A DNA stretch of 64,000 nt from Bifiguratus adelaidae (taxonomy: Eukaryota; Mucoromycota; Endogonomycetes; Endogonales): contig MVBO01000016.1 of NCBI GenBank assembly GCA_002261195.1, positions 62,001-126,000 on the forward strand, in the 5' to 3' direction. Below, one piece after another: positions 12,823 to 24,433 of the stretch; within the stretch, counting starts at the first letter, position 1, and each line of letters opens with the position of its first letter. Below the pieces are notes generated by a model. It searched no databases, was not told where the DNA came from, and was given only the letters and a program-made list of their open reading frames with translations. A program made the position numbers and the translations under genes.

Positions 12823-13457
12823 GGCATGCTTCTTACCTTCTTCTCATTATCAATCATCATGATTGTTGAAGCAAAATTATACACGGTGTCTAACAATACA
12901 AAGTCACTCCGCCAAGACCTCTTCACGAGCTTCCGTGTTTCAACCCATCATTTACACGGTAAGCCCGACACGCACAATCTAAGGGTGATGCACGGGTCGA
13001 CGGTCGGCGAGGTCCTCGGATATGAATTCTTACGGCCTGGGCCTGGTTCCCAAGACCTTCGCCTAATTGATCTAATGTCGTACGACAAGACCGTTGCTGC
13101 AATCCGGAAACAGGGTAAATCATTCTTGGCTCCAGTCTCCGTGGAGAAGCTGCAAGAAGAACTCCAGCATATCAAAAAATGACTGGAGGTCTCCGACAGG
13201 CGATTTGGAAAGCCGCAAGAGCTGAGAATGCAGTTATGGCAAGAGCATTTTCCAACATCCTCGGGAAGAAGATTACCATTGATCTTCAGTTGGACCCAAC
13301 CAAAACCAATTATGACAAGATGATAAAGTCGGTCGATGACGCCTTCTTCAAGAGGACCGATCTTCAGGTGGAGGATACGGTACCCCTAAGAAAAGGACCG
13401 CGGCACCCAGCAAGGTCACCAGAACACCATCGCCTACCCAGACGACAAGTGACCTGA
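12823..13457 (+). pseudogene. Possible decayed gene (two overlapping frames plus a third)
   Basis: One frame starting at ATG 12823 encodes about 119 residues, opening with a hydrophobic helix and ending in LQEELQHIKK. Its TGA overlaps the ATG at 13179 (ATGA), where a second frame runs 92 codons to 13457 with protein-like sequence such as MARAFSNILGKKITIDLQ. Near 13375 the protein-like character seems to switch to yet another frame, beginning YGTPKKRTAAPSK and Ser/Thr/Lys-rich. That pattern fits a single gene broken by indels, perhaps at the A-run at 13174-13179, but small overlapping ORFs of chance are also possible. I recognise no family. Confidence 0.3.
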
Positions 13458-14362
13458 AACAGTTGAGGCGCCATTCATCAAGAAAATCCTGTTTAATCAC
13501 GACATATTCCCGCCAAAATATGGCTCAACAGACAACCTCAGTTGCCTGTTTTCATAGGGGCTACCCAGAGGGAGCAATTACCATGATGAATTAGCATTTC
13601 ATGTACATACATCATGATCATTTTCACATCAGATAGAAATTTGCAATCGCCTGAGCGCAAACAATGAAGTCGCTATTATACTCTGCGACCACGAACAGTA
13701 GCTATCTCCGTGTTACATGAAAACGGCGGCGTCTATGCAAGTCCGCCGGTCATCCATGTGAACACACGATCCCAGCGACTTTTGTCTTCCACATTATCGT
13801 TCTGACCCAAATACGTCGCAAGCATAAACGTAGGACCTGCTGGAAATTGGAATCTAGGCAACTTCTCTAGCTTTCGGCATGACCCGATGTCGACAGCAAC
13901 ACCGACAGTTCGCCTTTTTTCAAGCCGATCTCGTCCAAAAAAGGCGTGTCACCTTCTGACTTTCAATACTTCTTTCCATCTTCTCCCTTTCATGTTATAT
14001 CGTTCTTGTAGGCGTTGGATGACGAGCATAATAATTCGTAGGATAGTCTGTCGCTCGCGTTCGATATCTATGGCACAGACCATATCCTCTTCCTCTTAAT
14101 CTGCATCCTCCGACAGCCGCCCTAGTTCCTCTCCTGGTCATAGATCATCTTCTTTTGCGAAGAGCGATCGCTTTCTGTATCACTGTCATTATCAACGTAG
14201 AAGTTGGGAAGTTTTGATTATGCTCATGTCCACCGTCTGAGATAATACTACCATGTACCCAGACTCTGATTCTCCCGCAGCTTGCATCAGTCATGAAACC
14301 CGCAACATTACTTTGCAAGTGAATTCAATGCTTCGTAATGTCACCTTAAAAGAGCAAGATTA

Positions 14363-14656
14363 ATGCCTAGTAACCCAATGACCCATCTCAGGACAAGGTA
14401 TCACACGTACTTGTCTCTTTGCTTCTTGAATTTGACCCAAAAATATTATAAAAGCAGAATCTGCCGGGTGGCCGAATTGCTTGCCTCGGCAGCGGCTCTC
14501 GCTGATTTTCGAAATTCTGAATTGTTTTTTATGTGGCTTAGCGAGTTCAAGATGGTGAGCATCTCAGTGAAAGAGCATGGTGATGCATCGACCATCAGAG
14601 ACTCGTTCGCCAAGGATACAGACCACGTCACCTGGAATGCCTTATTCGCCATCTGA
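14363..14656 (+). other. Unassigned 97-codon ORF
   Basis: An open frame in the gene-poor region. Its second half (Ala-rich helix, then SELFFMWLSEFKMVS and KEHGDASTIRD) looks somewhat protein-like, but there is no recognised domain, no conserved neighbour and no convincing start context. It may be a remnant or chance. Confidence 0.15.
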
Positions 14657-15033
14657 TGTGGTTGCCCACTTCAGTAATGAACATGACATGCCCACAACGA
14701 CATGCCAGGTTTTTCTTGTTTATTTGAACAATAGTAAGAAGGGATCAGACATGGCTCTCCAACCGGGCGATATATCACCAGACCATAACGGTCAGTTAAG
14801 CGCCCTTGTCATCATGTGGTATATATAAGACATACTTGTGTGCTATTGCACTTACAGGTAAAGTCCTACAGATGAAATGCAAAGAATCAAATGCGTGGCT
14901 TTGACGTGTTTTATAGGTGGAATGGGTGACGTCACTCTTTGATGTTTATATGGGATTTGCTCTCGTTTCCTTTGCTCTCTCTCCATGATTGGATATTAGA
15001 GGGCAAGCATGGATCGGATGAATGATCACAAGG

Positions 15034-15092
15034 AGGAAACAGATAGAGAAAGTGAGAAAGTGAGAAAGGGGAGAGATTGGAGAGAGCGAGTT
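15034..15092. repeat. Purine-rich GA/GAAAGT tract
   Basis: Low-complexity run of G and A with repeated gaaagtga units. It lies about 300 bases upstream of the SPRY gene and is a pyrimidine tract on the other strand. Confidence 0.6.
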
Positions 15093-15384
15093 CTCTTATG
15101 GAAGCATTCCCGTCATCATACGATTGAATATGTGCGTCTCTCTTGATGGCAGTCTTCACCAAGGTAGAGAGCATAGTTAACCGATCCAATACTCCTGATA
15201 CACTATGCCTCGAATGTTCACCTGTAGCAAGTCACATGACCTTCCCTTATACTGGTCATCTCATTTGACAGTCAGTCCCAAAGAGGAAATTGTTGGAAGC
15301 GCCGCGGCGAAGGCTTGGAACTCTGCGGCTCTTTGACCGCTTTCCCCCACTTCTTCAACAGCAGTGCGGTCCCTGTTTCATAGA

Positions 15385-16506
15385 ATGCAGACTTTGGACG
15401 ATACTCCACCTGCCTACTATGAAACACCCGAAGCGTTTCACCACAAGCTAGCGTCCGAAGACTTGTACGTAGCTGCCGAGGCCTTGACCGAACAATACTT
15501 GCCTTTGAGCGACAAGGCACCTTCTCGTGAGGCATGTGCGTGGCTTCACGCCAAAGGGATCTTTGCCTATGGTATGGACCCTGCACAGCAAGATAAGGGT
15601 GTCGTGGCGGTTAAGAACCAAGGTCGACTTGTTGAGTTCTGGCCCAAGCTTCGGAGACGGCATGGTTTATTCGGTCGACTTTCGCAACATGACAACCAGC
15701 GTATTCATTCTGAAGGGATGGATCGGTGCATTCAGTGCGTATTGCCTTTTATTGGGCTTCAGCAGCTGAGTCGTCTCGCCTCTGGTCCCCGACCAGGTGA
15801 TGCAAACTATCATCCTCCGTCTGCACCCACCTATCCTCCACTGTCCGATGCAAAGTCAGGAAGCCTTTCAACGAACGAACCACCTTCCTATGACGATGTG
15901 CCGCAGCACACCAATCCCCAGTTCCCACCACCGCCTCCCCCACAATCCCCCCGGCAATACTATCCCCCACCACCGATGGCACTATCCCCAATGCAGCACC
16001 CTGGAACCGGTGTACACTACTTTGAAATCACTATACCTCATCGATCCTTTGACTTTGAATACCCCGTTGTCATCGGAATCGGCCTGACCACACGTCCGTA
16101 CCCACTCTTTCGTCAACCGGGCTGGAACAAGTACTCGATTGGATGGCATTCCGACGACGGACGCGTGTACATCAATGATCCAGGGGACGGTATGGCGTTT
16201 GGACCGGTGTGGGGTGTCGATTCCCAACGGGCTCAGACGGTTGTGGGATGCGGGATCGTGCTTGGACAGGATATAGAAGAAGGTGCTGAACGAATCTTTT
16301 TCACCTTGAACGGTCAATGGGTCGGGTCACTGCCCTTGTACACCTTTTTCCCATCGGGCCTGCCCAAGTTTTGGTTTCCGACCGTGGGTGCAGATGGTCC
16401 GGTGGATGTTCAGGTCAATTTCGGTACGGAAGGGTTCGCATGGCATTTCCATTCTGCAGAAGGTGAATCTTTTCGGCCACTGTTTTCCGGTCATGTTACG
16501 CATTAA
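15385..16506 (+). CDS. SSH4/EAR1-like SPRY protein with PY motifs
   Basis: A 373-residue intronless protein with a SPRY domain most like that of Ssh4/Ear1, the endosomal adaptors that bring the Rsp5 (Nedd4-type) ubiquitin ligase to membrane cargo. The start at 15385 is the first ATG. Residues 1-90 contain HAKGIFAYGMDP and a strand ending EFWP, which resemble the front of the SPRY fold. The main SPRY body begins at VHYFEITIPH and includes GLTTRPYPLFRQPGWNKYSIG, WHSDDGR, FFTLNGQWVG and FPTVGADGPVDVQVNFG. DTPPAYYE near the N-terminus and EPPSYDD in the middle are PPxY motifs, the sequence bound by Rsp5 WW domains. A Pro-rich insert of about 90 residues separates the two parts. No transmembrane helix is visible, unlike classical Ssh4, so a missed 5' exon is possible. 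Confidence 0.75.
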   Translation: MQTLDDTPPAYYETPEAFHHKLASEDLYVAAEALTEQYLPLSDKAPSREACAWLHAKGIFAYGMDPAQQDKGVVAVKNQGRLVEFWPKLRRRHGLFGRLSQHDNQRIHSEGMDRCIQCVLPFIGLQQLSRLASGPRPGDANYHPPSAPTYPPLSDAKSGSLSTNEPPSYDDVPQHTNPQFPPPPPPQSPRQYYPPPPMALSPMQHPGTGVHYFEITIPHRSFDFEYPVVIGIGLTTRPYPLFRQPGWNKYSIGWHSDDGRVYINDPGDGMAFGPVWGVDSQRAQTVVGCGIVLGQDIEEGAERIFFTLNGQWVGSLPLYTFFPSGLPKFWFPTVGADGPVDVQVNFGTEGFAWHFHSAEGESFRPLFSGHVTH

Positions 16507-16592
16507 GGGATTGCCATGTATTGTCATAGACCAAATCGTCCTATATATACATTGTATACTGCTTTTTCTGCGTCGTCATAATCCAATTCGCC

Positions 16593-17471
16593 TTAGATGG
16601 GCAGGAGGGATGAAGCTTGACGACCAATGATCCAGCCTCCATACCGTAGAGTCGCCACACCGCCAGGAATGTAGGAAGCAAAGTACCAAAGCAAGGCAAG
16701 CAATTGAAGGACGGAGCTAATGATGGTCAAGACGTAATTGCGAAGCTTTAAAGGCAAACAATGTGAGATGTTGAGCAGCGAATGACGCAAGTTCCATTAC
16801 ATACCCCAATCGATGCCCACAAGGTAAAGGCCATGGATCCCACGTAAGCAATGGTGAAGGGAATTCTTTGACGCGAAATCATGTGCATTAGTTGATTATA
16901 GGGCCCATTGAGTAGAAATACGGAGATGAGCATCAGAATGGATCCCACTAGAACGACATGTCATGATATCTCCTGTGATAGCAAAATGAACGGCTTACGT
17001 GTGAAGGTAGCGGCAAACTTGCCAGGAAAGATGGCGACAATGGGAATGTAGAGAAGGAAAGCCTAGGGCAAAAGCCTGTCAATAACGTCCATATATCGCC
17101 AGACATCCAAACTGACCATAACAAAACAGGCAGCGCCAAGGAGTATGCACAGCGCACACCCCACAAGTCGCTAAAACCAGCTCAGTAAGCATACCTATCG
17201 ACGCTCAAGTGTCCAACCATGGCTTGCTGCACCTTACCTCCCAGCGAGAGAGCTGATACCATGGCTCTTCAACAGGCTCATTACCGCCAAGTCCAACTGG
17301 TAGGTAACCTTGCACGGAATGGCCAATGGAGCCAAACCAGTTGGAAGCGCGCGTCGACACGTCGCTCAGCGTAGAGTTGACGTTCGTACTACTGTCATTC
17401 AGTCGAATGCCAGCGCCTTGTCGCGTATTGCTCCAGTTCTGCCAAGACTCTCTAAAGTTGCTCTCTGTCAT
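16593..17471 (-). CDS. SFT2: Vesicle transport protein SFT2
   Basis: A 215-residue Golgi/endosome membrane protein of the Got1/Sft2 family, which supports fusion of retrograde vesicles with the Golgi. Five exons reconstruct exactly: 17471-17238, 17170-17117, 17062-16999, 16947-16805 and 16745-16593. The cytosolic N-terminus of about 75 residues ends with WYQLSRWERLVGC. Four hydrophobic helices follow: CALCILLGAACFVM, AFLLYIPIVAIFPGKFA, ILMLISVFLLNGP with IAYVGSMAFTLWASI, and VLTIISSVLQLLALLWYFASYIPGG, the last being the family's diagnostic ending. Its start codon is 17 bases from that of the divergent DHX34 gene, so the two promoters must overlap. Confidence 0.92.
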
Positions 17472-17488
17472 GAACAAGAGTTTAAGCA

Positions 17489-20400
17489 ATGCCTTTGAGA
17501 GAGGAGCGCTATAGCGTTGAGGGAAGGATCGAGAGAAGAGAGGGGGAGCGTTGGAATCTGACAGCGGTGGTAAGTGCAAGGACGCAAGGACCAAAGACGT
17601 GGCGCGTTCTCACAGGGTGTTACTTTACAGTTGCAAGACACGGCAAGAAGGCAAACGGCACTGAGTGAAGCGCAAGTGTTCTTAAAGCCTAGCAAGGATG
17701 GAACGCTCGTTGACGATGCAGATATGCCTGCGTATCCGGGCTGGAGCGCCAACACGGACGATTTGTTCTTTTCTCGGCACAAGAATGGGCTCGCCGTCGA
17801 ATACATGCCACGAAACTCGCCACAATACCACGAGTTCAAAGGTAAGAGCGTGACCGTACGTGGTAGAAACGATTCATGACGTGTCTATTGTAGAGTTTCA
17901 CCAGAGGCTTTGGGAACGACGGTGGCGGAAATTGACTACAGATCATATCCAGGTGGTATCGGCCTTTGCAGAAGAAACAGCGCTCATGAGGCATTCACTC
18001 GTGTTGTTTGCCGACTATAGCGACAAGAAGGAGCAGCGTGTTCGCAAAAAGATTACAGAGGATAGGAGCAATCTTCCCATTGCTCCCTTCAAGGAGGCTA
18101 TTGTTCAGAATTTGCGCGCGCATCGTGTGATCCTCGTGGCTGGAGATACTGGATGTGGTAAGAGTACTCAGGTGAGAGGGATAAGTGGTCGCTGGGCAAG
18201 GCATAAGAGGTCTCATGATACAGGCAGGTCCCACAATTTCTGTTGGAAGCCGGATTTCGTCACATTGCTTGTACGCAGCCTCGTCGCATTGCGTGTTATT
18301 CTCTTGCTAAGCGTGTGGCATATGAAACATTGAACGTTTACGGATCCGAAATTGCGTATCAAGTACGATTCCAAGGAAACAAGTCACGAAGGACGCGTAT
18401 CCTATTCCTCACTGAAGGCTTATTGCTTCGGCAATTTGGTGCTGATCCCAACCTCTCGCAGTACGACGTGATTATTGTCGATGAGGTGCACGAGAGACAC
18501 ATTATGGGTAAGATATGAGGGTTGCTTCCGATCTGTGGATAAGATTGCTGACGAGCATTTGCAGGAGACTTTCTGCTCGGTATATTGAAGCAATTATTAG
18601 ACAAGCGCAAAGATCTCCATGTGGTGCTCATGAGTGCCACCATCAATGCAGAACTATTCGCGAAATATTTCGATGCGCCGACCATACAGGTAACTGTTGG
18701 GAGGAGATTGAAATGGTGATAGCTACTTAACCGACTGGTTAGGTGCCTGGAAGGTTGTACGAAGTGAAGGTACAGTATAGACCAATCAAGGACGATGATC
18801 AAAACTTGGTGGATGAGCAAAAGTATTTACAACGGCAAAAGCTGGAAGTGAAAGTATGCCACGATAACCTGAGCACTGCGTATGATGCTCATACCCTGCT
18901 AGCAATCTGTACCTTCCAGAGCTGAGAAAATCAATCCAGGTATTTGTAGTATCAATGCCTCGACACAAATACTGACTCTATCAGAACCCTATCTGCGAAT
19001 CATGCAAGAGATTGACCACAAGATACCGGAAACAGAACGAGGCGACATGTTAATCTTCATGTCTGGTATCAATGAAATTCAAAGCTTGGTCGACGAGTTG
19101 ACGGTGTATGCGCACAACTCAAAGTAAGTGAAGTTATCGTTCATTTCGCGCTGTTGTCTTATACACCATCGTTGGTGACAGGCGCTGGATCGTTTTGCGG
19201 CTTCATTCGACGCTGTCTGTGGATGAACAGGACAAGGTGAGTAACGTGAGCGTCTTTGAGCAGCAACTAAATTGATTTCCAGGTGTTTGACATTCCTCAG
19301 GAAACCATGCGAAAATGTATTGTAAGCTCCAACATCGCGGAAACGAGTGTCACCATAGACGGTATCCGCTTCATTATCGATTCTGGTGAGTTTCACTCAA
19401 ATCAGACAGCTTAGCTCTAACCTGGTCATTTCAGGAAAAGTCAAAGAACTTGTTCACGAACCCAATACCAATATGTCACGTTTGTCGGAATTTTGGATAT
19501 CAAAGTCCAGTGCCATTCAGCGAACAGGAAGAGCAGGCAGAACAGGTCCTGGAACGGTAAGTCACGACGAAATGTTGCTTTCTTGCTTCGTTCATTAACC
19601 TTGCAATCTAGTGCTATCGACTGTATTCGGACAATGAGTTTAATCATTTAAACGACTTTCCGGTACCGGAGATACATCGTGCTCCGCTTGAACCTGTGGT
19701 CATGGAACTCAAGGCGCTAGATATGGGAGATCCGCGCGAATTCCACTTTATAGAAGTAAGTTGACAAGCACGGGAACCAATGGCTATCAAAAAATACTTA
19801 AAGGATATGTTCTGCGCTAGAAACCATCAACGCCAAGTCTGGAATCATCCATTTCGTTCCTGCAGACATTGGGTGCACTGAACCAGGACGAAAATATCAC
19901 ACCTATCGGACGCGTGCTTGCCGTTTTGCCAGTCGATGCAATCCTAGGAAAGATGATGATTATGGCAACAGTAGGTAGTCCAATGCCTTACAGATCATGT
20001 GCTAATACCTGCGAAAGATGTTTGCCCTCGTGGAGCCCGTACTTATCACAGCAGCCGCCATGAGCGTGCAATCGCCATTCATCAGGCTACCCGCAAATCC
20101 CAACGCTGATATCGTAAAGGTGAGGCGTCCCTCCTTAGCTCGAATGACAACTGACTTCAACTTGCGGACAGAACCGTGCCGAGCTTGCATCAGAGCACGG
20201 TGATCCGTTCACCGTGCTGAATCTTTGGCGTGCATGGTTAGATATCAAAAGCAGTCGGAATGTAAGCTTACCGTAGCAATCTGGTGCAATATTTATGCAG
20301 GTCATTGTGATTTAGGAATCCTCCCGGAAATGGTGCAAACGTCATGGTGTAGAAGAGCAGCGTTTATACGAGGTATGAGCCATTCAGGCCTAATCTTATG

Positions 20401-22616
20401 ACGCAGCAGCCGTTGCTGATATCAAAGGCCAGATGACCAAGTTAAAAAGTCAATTTCAAAGTATTCTTCACGACTACCTGCCTTCTGATCCTGTCGATAG
20501 CGATGACGGGATGGATATTTTCGAGACAGTAGGGCATCCATACATTGATACGTCCAGTGCAATTGATCTCTCATTAGGACCAACAGAGAGGCAGTGACCG
20601 GTTAAAACAGCAAAAATTACTTCGGCGCGAACGGCAGAAGCAAAGCAGAGCGAAGAGGCGAAGAGTGCTCACATTGAAAGACCAGGACGATGAGGATGTG
20701 GAAGGAGGTATGTTCCCAGCGACTTCGACTCGTGAACTCTCTTATGAACATGGCGTGCGCACCTAGAAAATCCCGGTGATATGGACATACACGATCTTGA
20801 ATTTACGGTCACCAATGATGTGGATTCGTTACGGTCCGCTTCAAGCAAAGGCACGCGAAAGAAGGACATTGCGCTACTCAAGTTCATTATCTGCTCTGGT
20901 CTATACCCACAATTTGCCAGTGGCGATGAACACAATCCTTACCGCAAAAGCAACGAGTTGATCTTTCATACACAAAGTAAGGCGACATACCTGCTTCCCA
21001 AAGTGTGCAACTAATACAAGGTTTTCTTTGGCAGATAAAAAATTCCTGTCGATTCATCCCAGCAGTGTGTTTACTGCATCTCCGGAATGGGTGCAAGGAC
21101 TGGACAGGAAGGTGCGGCAAGGTAAAAATAACTCTCGAGATCACCCTGCGATGTTGTTCAATATAAGTCTGACTGATGATAGATGACGAGAGCTTAGAAC
21201 AAAGCCTTCATCATGAGCTGATATGCTACTTGCAACTCCTCGAAACGAACAAGCCATATCTGTTGAATTTGACCCGTGTACCAGGTGATGTTACATTGTC
21301 CAATGTGGATTGCCCTAACCATTATTTGTCGTTGTCCTTTGCAGGCGTACACATGTTGCTTCTGCTGGCTCGAAATAGTAAGAAATTCCCAGCGTATTCG
21401 ACATCATGTCAGAACATTGACCCCTAAACTCCTGCAGTTGATACGAATGCGGATTGCAGCGTACTAGTGATTGACAACTTCTACATAGTCAAATTCCGAA
21501 CGGCACCCGTGTCCCAGCACGTTTTGTTACTCATGCACGAGCTGCGGCAATTTCTAAAGAATTCTATTGAAGCCCGTATTGGCAGGGACGGCCTACAGAG
21601 CAGCACCTCGGCAAGTGTGTGATTACTACGAGAAACCATCATAATAACCGAGCAATAGGTTGTCAGCGACGAATGCCCCTATACCCCTCCAGATCTGCTG
21701 CCCGCTGACACGCCAAAGTGCATCATCTCCATCGCTCAATCCACCTCAGAAGCAGTTACTTCAAACACCATACCATGGAAGATGCATTCCGAAAAATCAT
21801 TACTTAGAACCTTGGCAGGTAGGGCATACAGGTGACGGCGAAGACTGTCTTGTTCAAACCATTCGTTGCAGCCAAGCTAAGTGATTTCCTCATGACTTCT
21901 ATATCGTGCGAATTTCGTATGGCAAAGGCCAGCGAGCTTTTAAAGATTGTGAGTCAGTCAGGAACAATTGTAATTATCCTTCTAACGATAGGATTCTTTT
22001 AGTTCCCAACTCAAGTTCCTGCAAGTCAAGAAGAAAGGGAAAGCATGGAAGACTACCACATTCCGAAAGCGTGGGAAGTAGGTAAAGGTAAAGCTTCGCC
22101 TCATCCACAGGGTTGCAGCGGTTCTATGAGACGCTCAATCGTCAATCTTTAGTCGAGAAGACCGGCAATGTCATAAATGAGTATCTTCGCTATGCAAGTC
22201 TCAATGTCGAATCCTGCGCTGTCCGACTACCGCCATCAACTCAATCGTCCACCAGAGCTCAGCAGCCTCACTTTCCTCAAGACATTGGCGATGACGAGAG
22301 AATATATTGGTTCTGTGAGAATTGTAGCAAAGTCTTTGACTTCACGAGACAACATATCGTGAAGCATTGGGTGAGATGTGGTGAAAAGCAAGAGGATGCC
22401 ATACATTCCGAGGACGAGGCGGACAATTCGAACAAGGAGGCCGTAGGTGATGGTCAGCGTCTACTGGAGGACACAGAGCAGCAGACAGCATCAAAAACGT
22501 CTCTTTCAAATGCAAGACAACGAAAGGTTCAACATTGTGCCTATTGCGGACAAGATATTGAAGGGGGTCCAATAGCTAGACTCAAGCACGAGCGTGCTTG
22601 CGTACAGCGCCCTTAA
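17489..22616 (+). CDS. DEAH-box RNA helicase, DHX34 orthologue
   Basis: A DEAH/RHA helicase of the DHX34 type, which in animals activates UPF1 in nonsense-mediated decay. It is spread over about twenty exons. Exon 1 (17489-17569) is phase-compatible with exon 2 (17631-17841). Helicase motifs in order are [31 protein letters not shown] (DEVH rather than DEAH), [13 protein letters not shown] and [12 protein letters not shown]. The winged-helix/HA2 and OB regions follow, with [15 protein letters not shown]. The DHX34-specific C-terminal part is present: [21 protein letters not shown] and two Cys/His clusters, [12 protein letters not shown]...HWVRC and HCAYCGQDI...HERAC. A 49-nt intron at about 20530-20578 restores frame before [14 protein letters not shown] tiny exon near 18920-18939 is likely. 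Function inferred from orthology. Confidence 0.88.
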
Positions 22617-22708
22617 ATTGCTCATTCTGACCGGGGCCGTCCGAGCAACATCTCGTGCAGAGAAAGAGTCTATATTCCTTTTGTTTACCACTGCTCGGGT
22701 ATAAACAT

Positions 22709-24283
22709 CTACAAAAAGTTCATGCCCAAACCCAATTGCCATCCACACTTTACGAGATCGCCACGGCTGATTTGTAACGGAAGGCAAAAGTTGAGTTCTA
22801 TGCGTGCAATTTGATGCCGGTAGACAAGGCCAAGGCCAGCGGTGACTGTAGGAGATGTGTTTGTGAGGGACTGGATGATAGAGGCGGGAATGGACGGGAG
22901 GTTGGAGGGTACGTCAGTGGCGGATTCGGTCGAGAATTTGGCGCGGTCGGCGGACAAAACTCCAGTGCCCGCGTTGAGCCAACCATGCAGAAACACGGGC
23001 CACCCCTTTTCGCGTGTGACTTTTGGTATGGGTGCAAAAACACTGATTCCTCCCGACCAGTAGCCTTCGGCTCCAAGTGCATCAGTGCTGTCCCTTGGAC
23101 CCCCTCCATTCGTCTGTAAACCGCGAATCGATAAAGGTCCGCCGATCTGGAATCGATCTGTCGTCAATGTGAGTTTCTCACCGAATGGATACAATAGCCC
23201 GACACGGAATGTCGTTGACAATGCCTAGTGACACACAATCAGTTCACACGCAAGCACACCCTTCGCTAGGCAACCCACCAATTGCTCGCCGACTTCCGTG
23301 CTATGGCTGGCTTCAACCTCTGTTTTCCAATGATGAACGTCCCCGACCACGCCAAGTCCCGCGAATTCGTTGGCTATCCGCAAATAATGACCTTTGGTTG
23401 GTAATAAAGGATCATTTCGGAGATCGCGGATAAATGTATGCGTAATGGAATGCTTCAATGAATGGCCGGCCTGACGTCGAATACTATTCCAAAACATTAA
23501 CATCCATTCCACACATCTCAAAATACCTGCCTTAAACTCGCAGCATCAGCAATGCGATCCATGCACCGCCATGTGGAGTCTGCACTTAGTTCATGTATAC
23601 CATTCAATGCCCGATCGACACTGCGTAAGCGAATCCCCAAGCCCCTTGCGACTTCTTCGTGACTGGAAGTTGCCATATTATTCCGCACAACTGAATGGGC
23701 ATTGAAGTCAAACATGTGATCTGGAGACGATTTCAGAGGTGTAGCGAGCAATAAGGAGAAGGCTGACGAAGTACGTGTGCCAAAAGATGCCATGGCTTGC
23801 AGAGACTCTGCCCCTCCAAAAATGTTGCGTAGCGTAATTGATCCGTTCATGTTGCCTTCTCCATTGCCTACTTCCGTCCCCGTTTTGATGCATAAACGAC
23901 TCTTTTCTTTGACATTGAGAATGATATCCACTGCTTCATTGCGGTCTGCAAAGGGGTCTTGTGGTGTATCGACCGTAATCTCTAGCTGATCAAAGATGTC
24001 GAGCCGAGTGAGGTTTTGCGCACCTTCCTGTACCCGGTTTAGTACAGACGCAAAAGTCCGTGCTTTAAAAGCTGGTGCTAGAGCTGCTAATACGAAGGAA
24101 TCGCGGGTTCGTTGAGCGCCTTTGACCGTAATGCTATGAACGTGCGCTGATGTCGGAGCGGCATTGGACAGCTACATGCAAGTCAATTGAGCTCAGAATG
24201 CGCATAGTGTTGCCTCTACTTACCATGTCCAACAGGCGCACCTGCTGTCGCTCATATTCCTGTGCGTCCACTCCCTGCTCCAT
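22709..24283 (-). CDS. SAM50: Mitochondrial outer-membrane beta-barrel assembly protein SAM50/Tob55
   Basis: The Omp85-family core of the SAM complex, which folds beta-barrel proteins into the mitochondrial outer membrane. It is 473 residues in four exons: 24283-24224, 24171-23531, 23483-23279 and 23224-22709. A POTRA-like N-terminal domain (VKGAQRTRDSFVLAAL, LFDQL-type strands) is followed by alternating barrel strands and the conserved DRFQIGGPLSIRGLQTNG loop. The protein ends in a strand closing with LGLGMNFL, matching the beta-signal position. Intron 2 (23530-23484) must use a GC donor (AG|GCAGGT); the nearby GT donor would break the frame. The gene converges on DHX34 (92 bases between stops) and diverges from LARP1 (150 bases between starts). 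Confidence 0.92.
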
Positions 24284-24433
24284 TGAGTGTTCACTAGACG
24301 CGAAGTTCCTCACCTTCAAGCCACTACATCACGTGATATTCACGTGCATCCCACCCTCAACACTAGCAAAAAACAAAAGGTGAAAAGGAAGAAGCCTTTC
24401 TTGCTTGTCCTTATAGTGTATATACGCTCAATA
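24284..24433. promoter_or_regulatory. Divergent promoter SAM50 / LARP1 with two E-boxes
   Basis: Only 150 bases separate the start codons. They contain a perfect TCACGTGA palindrome at 24329-24336 and a second CACGTG core at 24341-24346, five bases apart. CACGTG is the binding core of fungal bHLH factors such as Cbf1. Shared control of a mitochondrial biogenesis gene and a translation regulator is inference. Confidence 0.5.

Larger units (their letters stand above)
12564..15384. other. Gene-poor region with decayed ORFs
   Basis: About 2.8 kb between the VASt gene and the SPRY gene, by far the longest stretch without a well-supported gene. It holds a possible gene remnant (12823-13457, listed separately), an unassigned 97-codon frame at 14363-14656, a CRE palindrome at 14927-14934 and a purine-rich GA tract at about 15034-15092. 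No recognisable transposase, reverse transcriptase or terminal repeats were seen. Confidence 0.5.

Noticed and set aside
14469-14517. tRNA-like A box (TGGCCGAATTG) with a weak B-box-like TTTTCGAAATTC
   Set aside because: The flanks do not form an acceptor or T stem, and no anticodon arm can be drawn.
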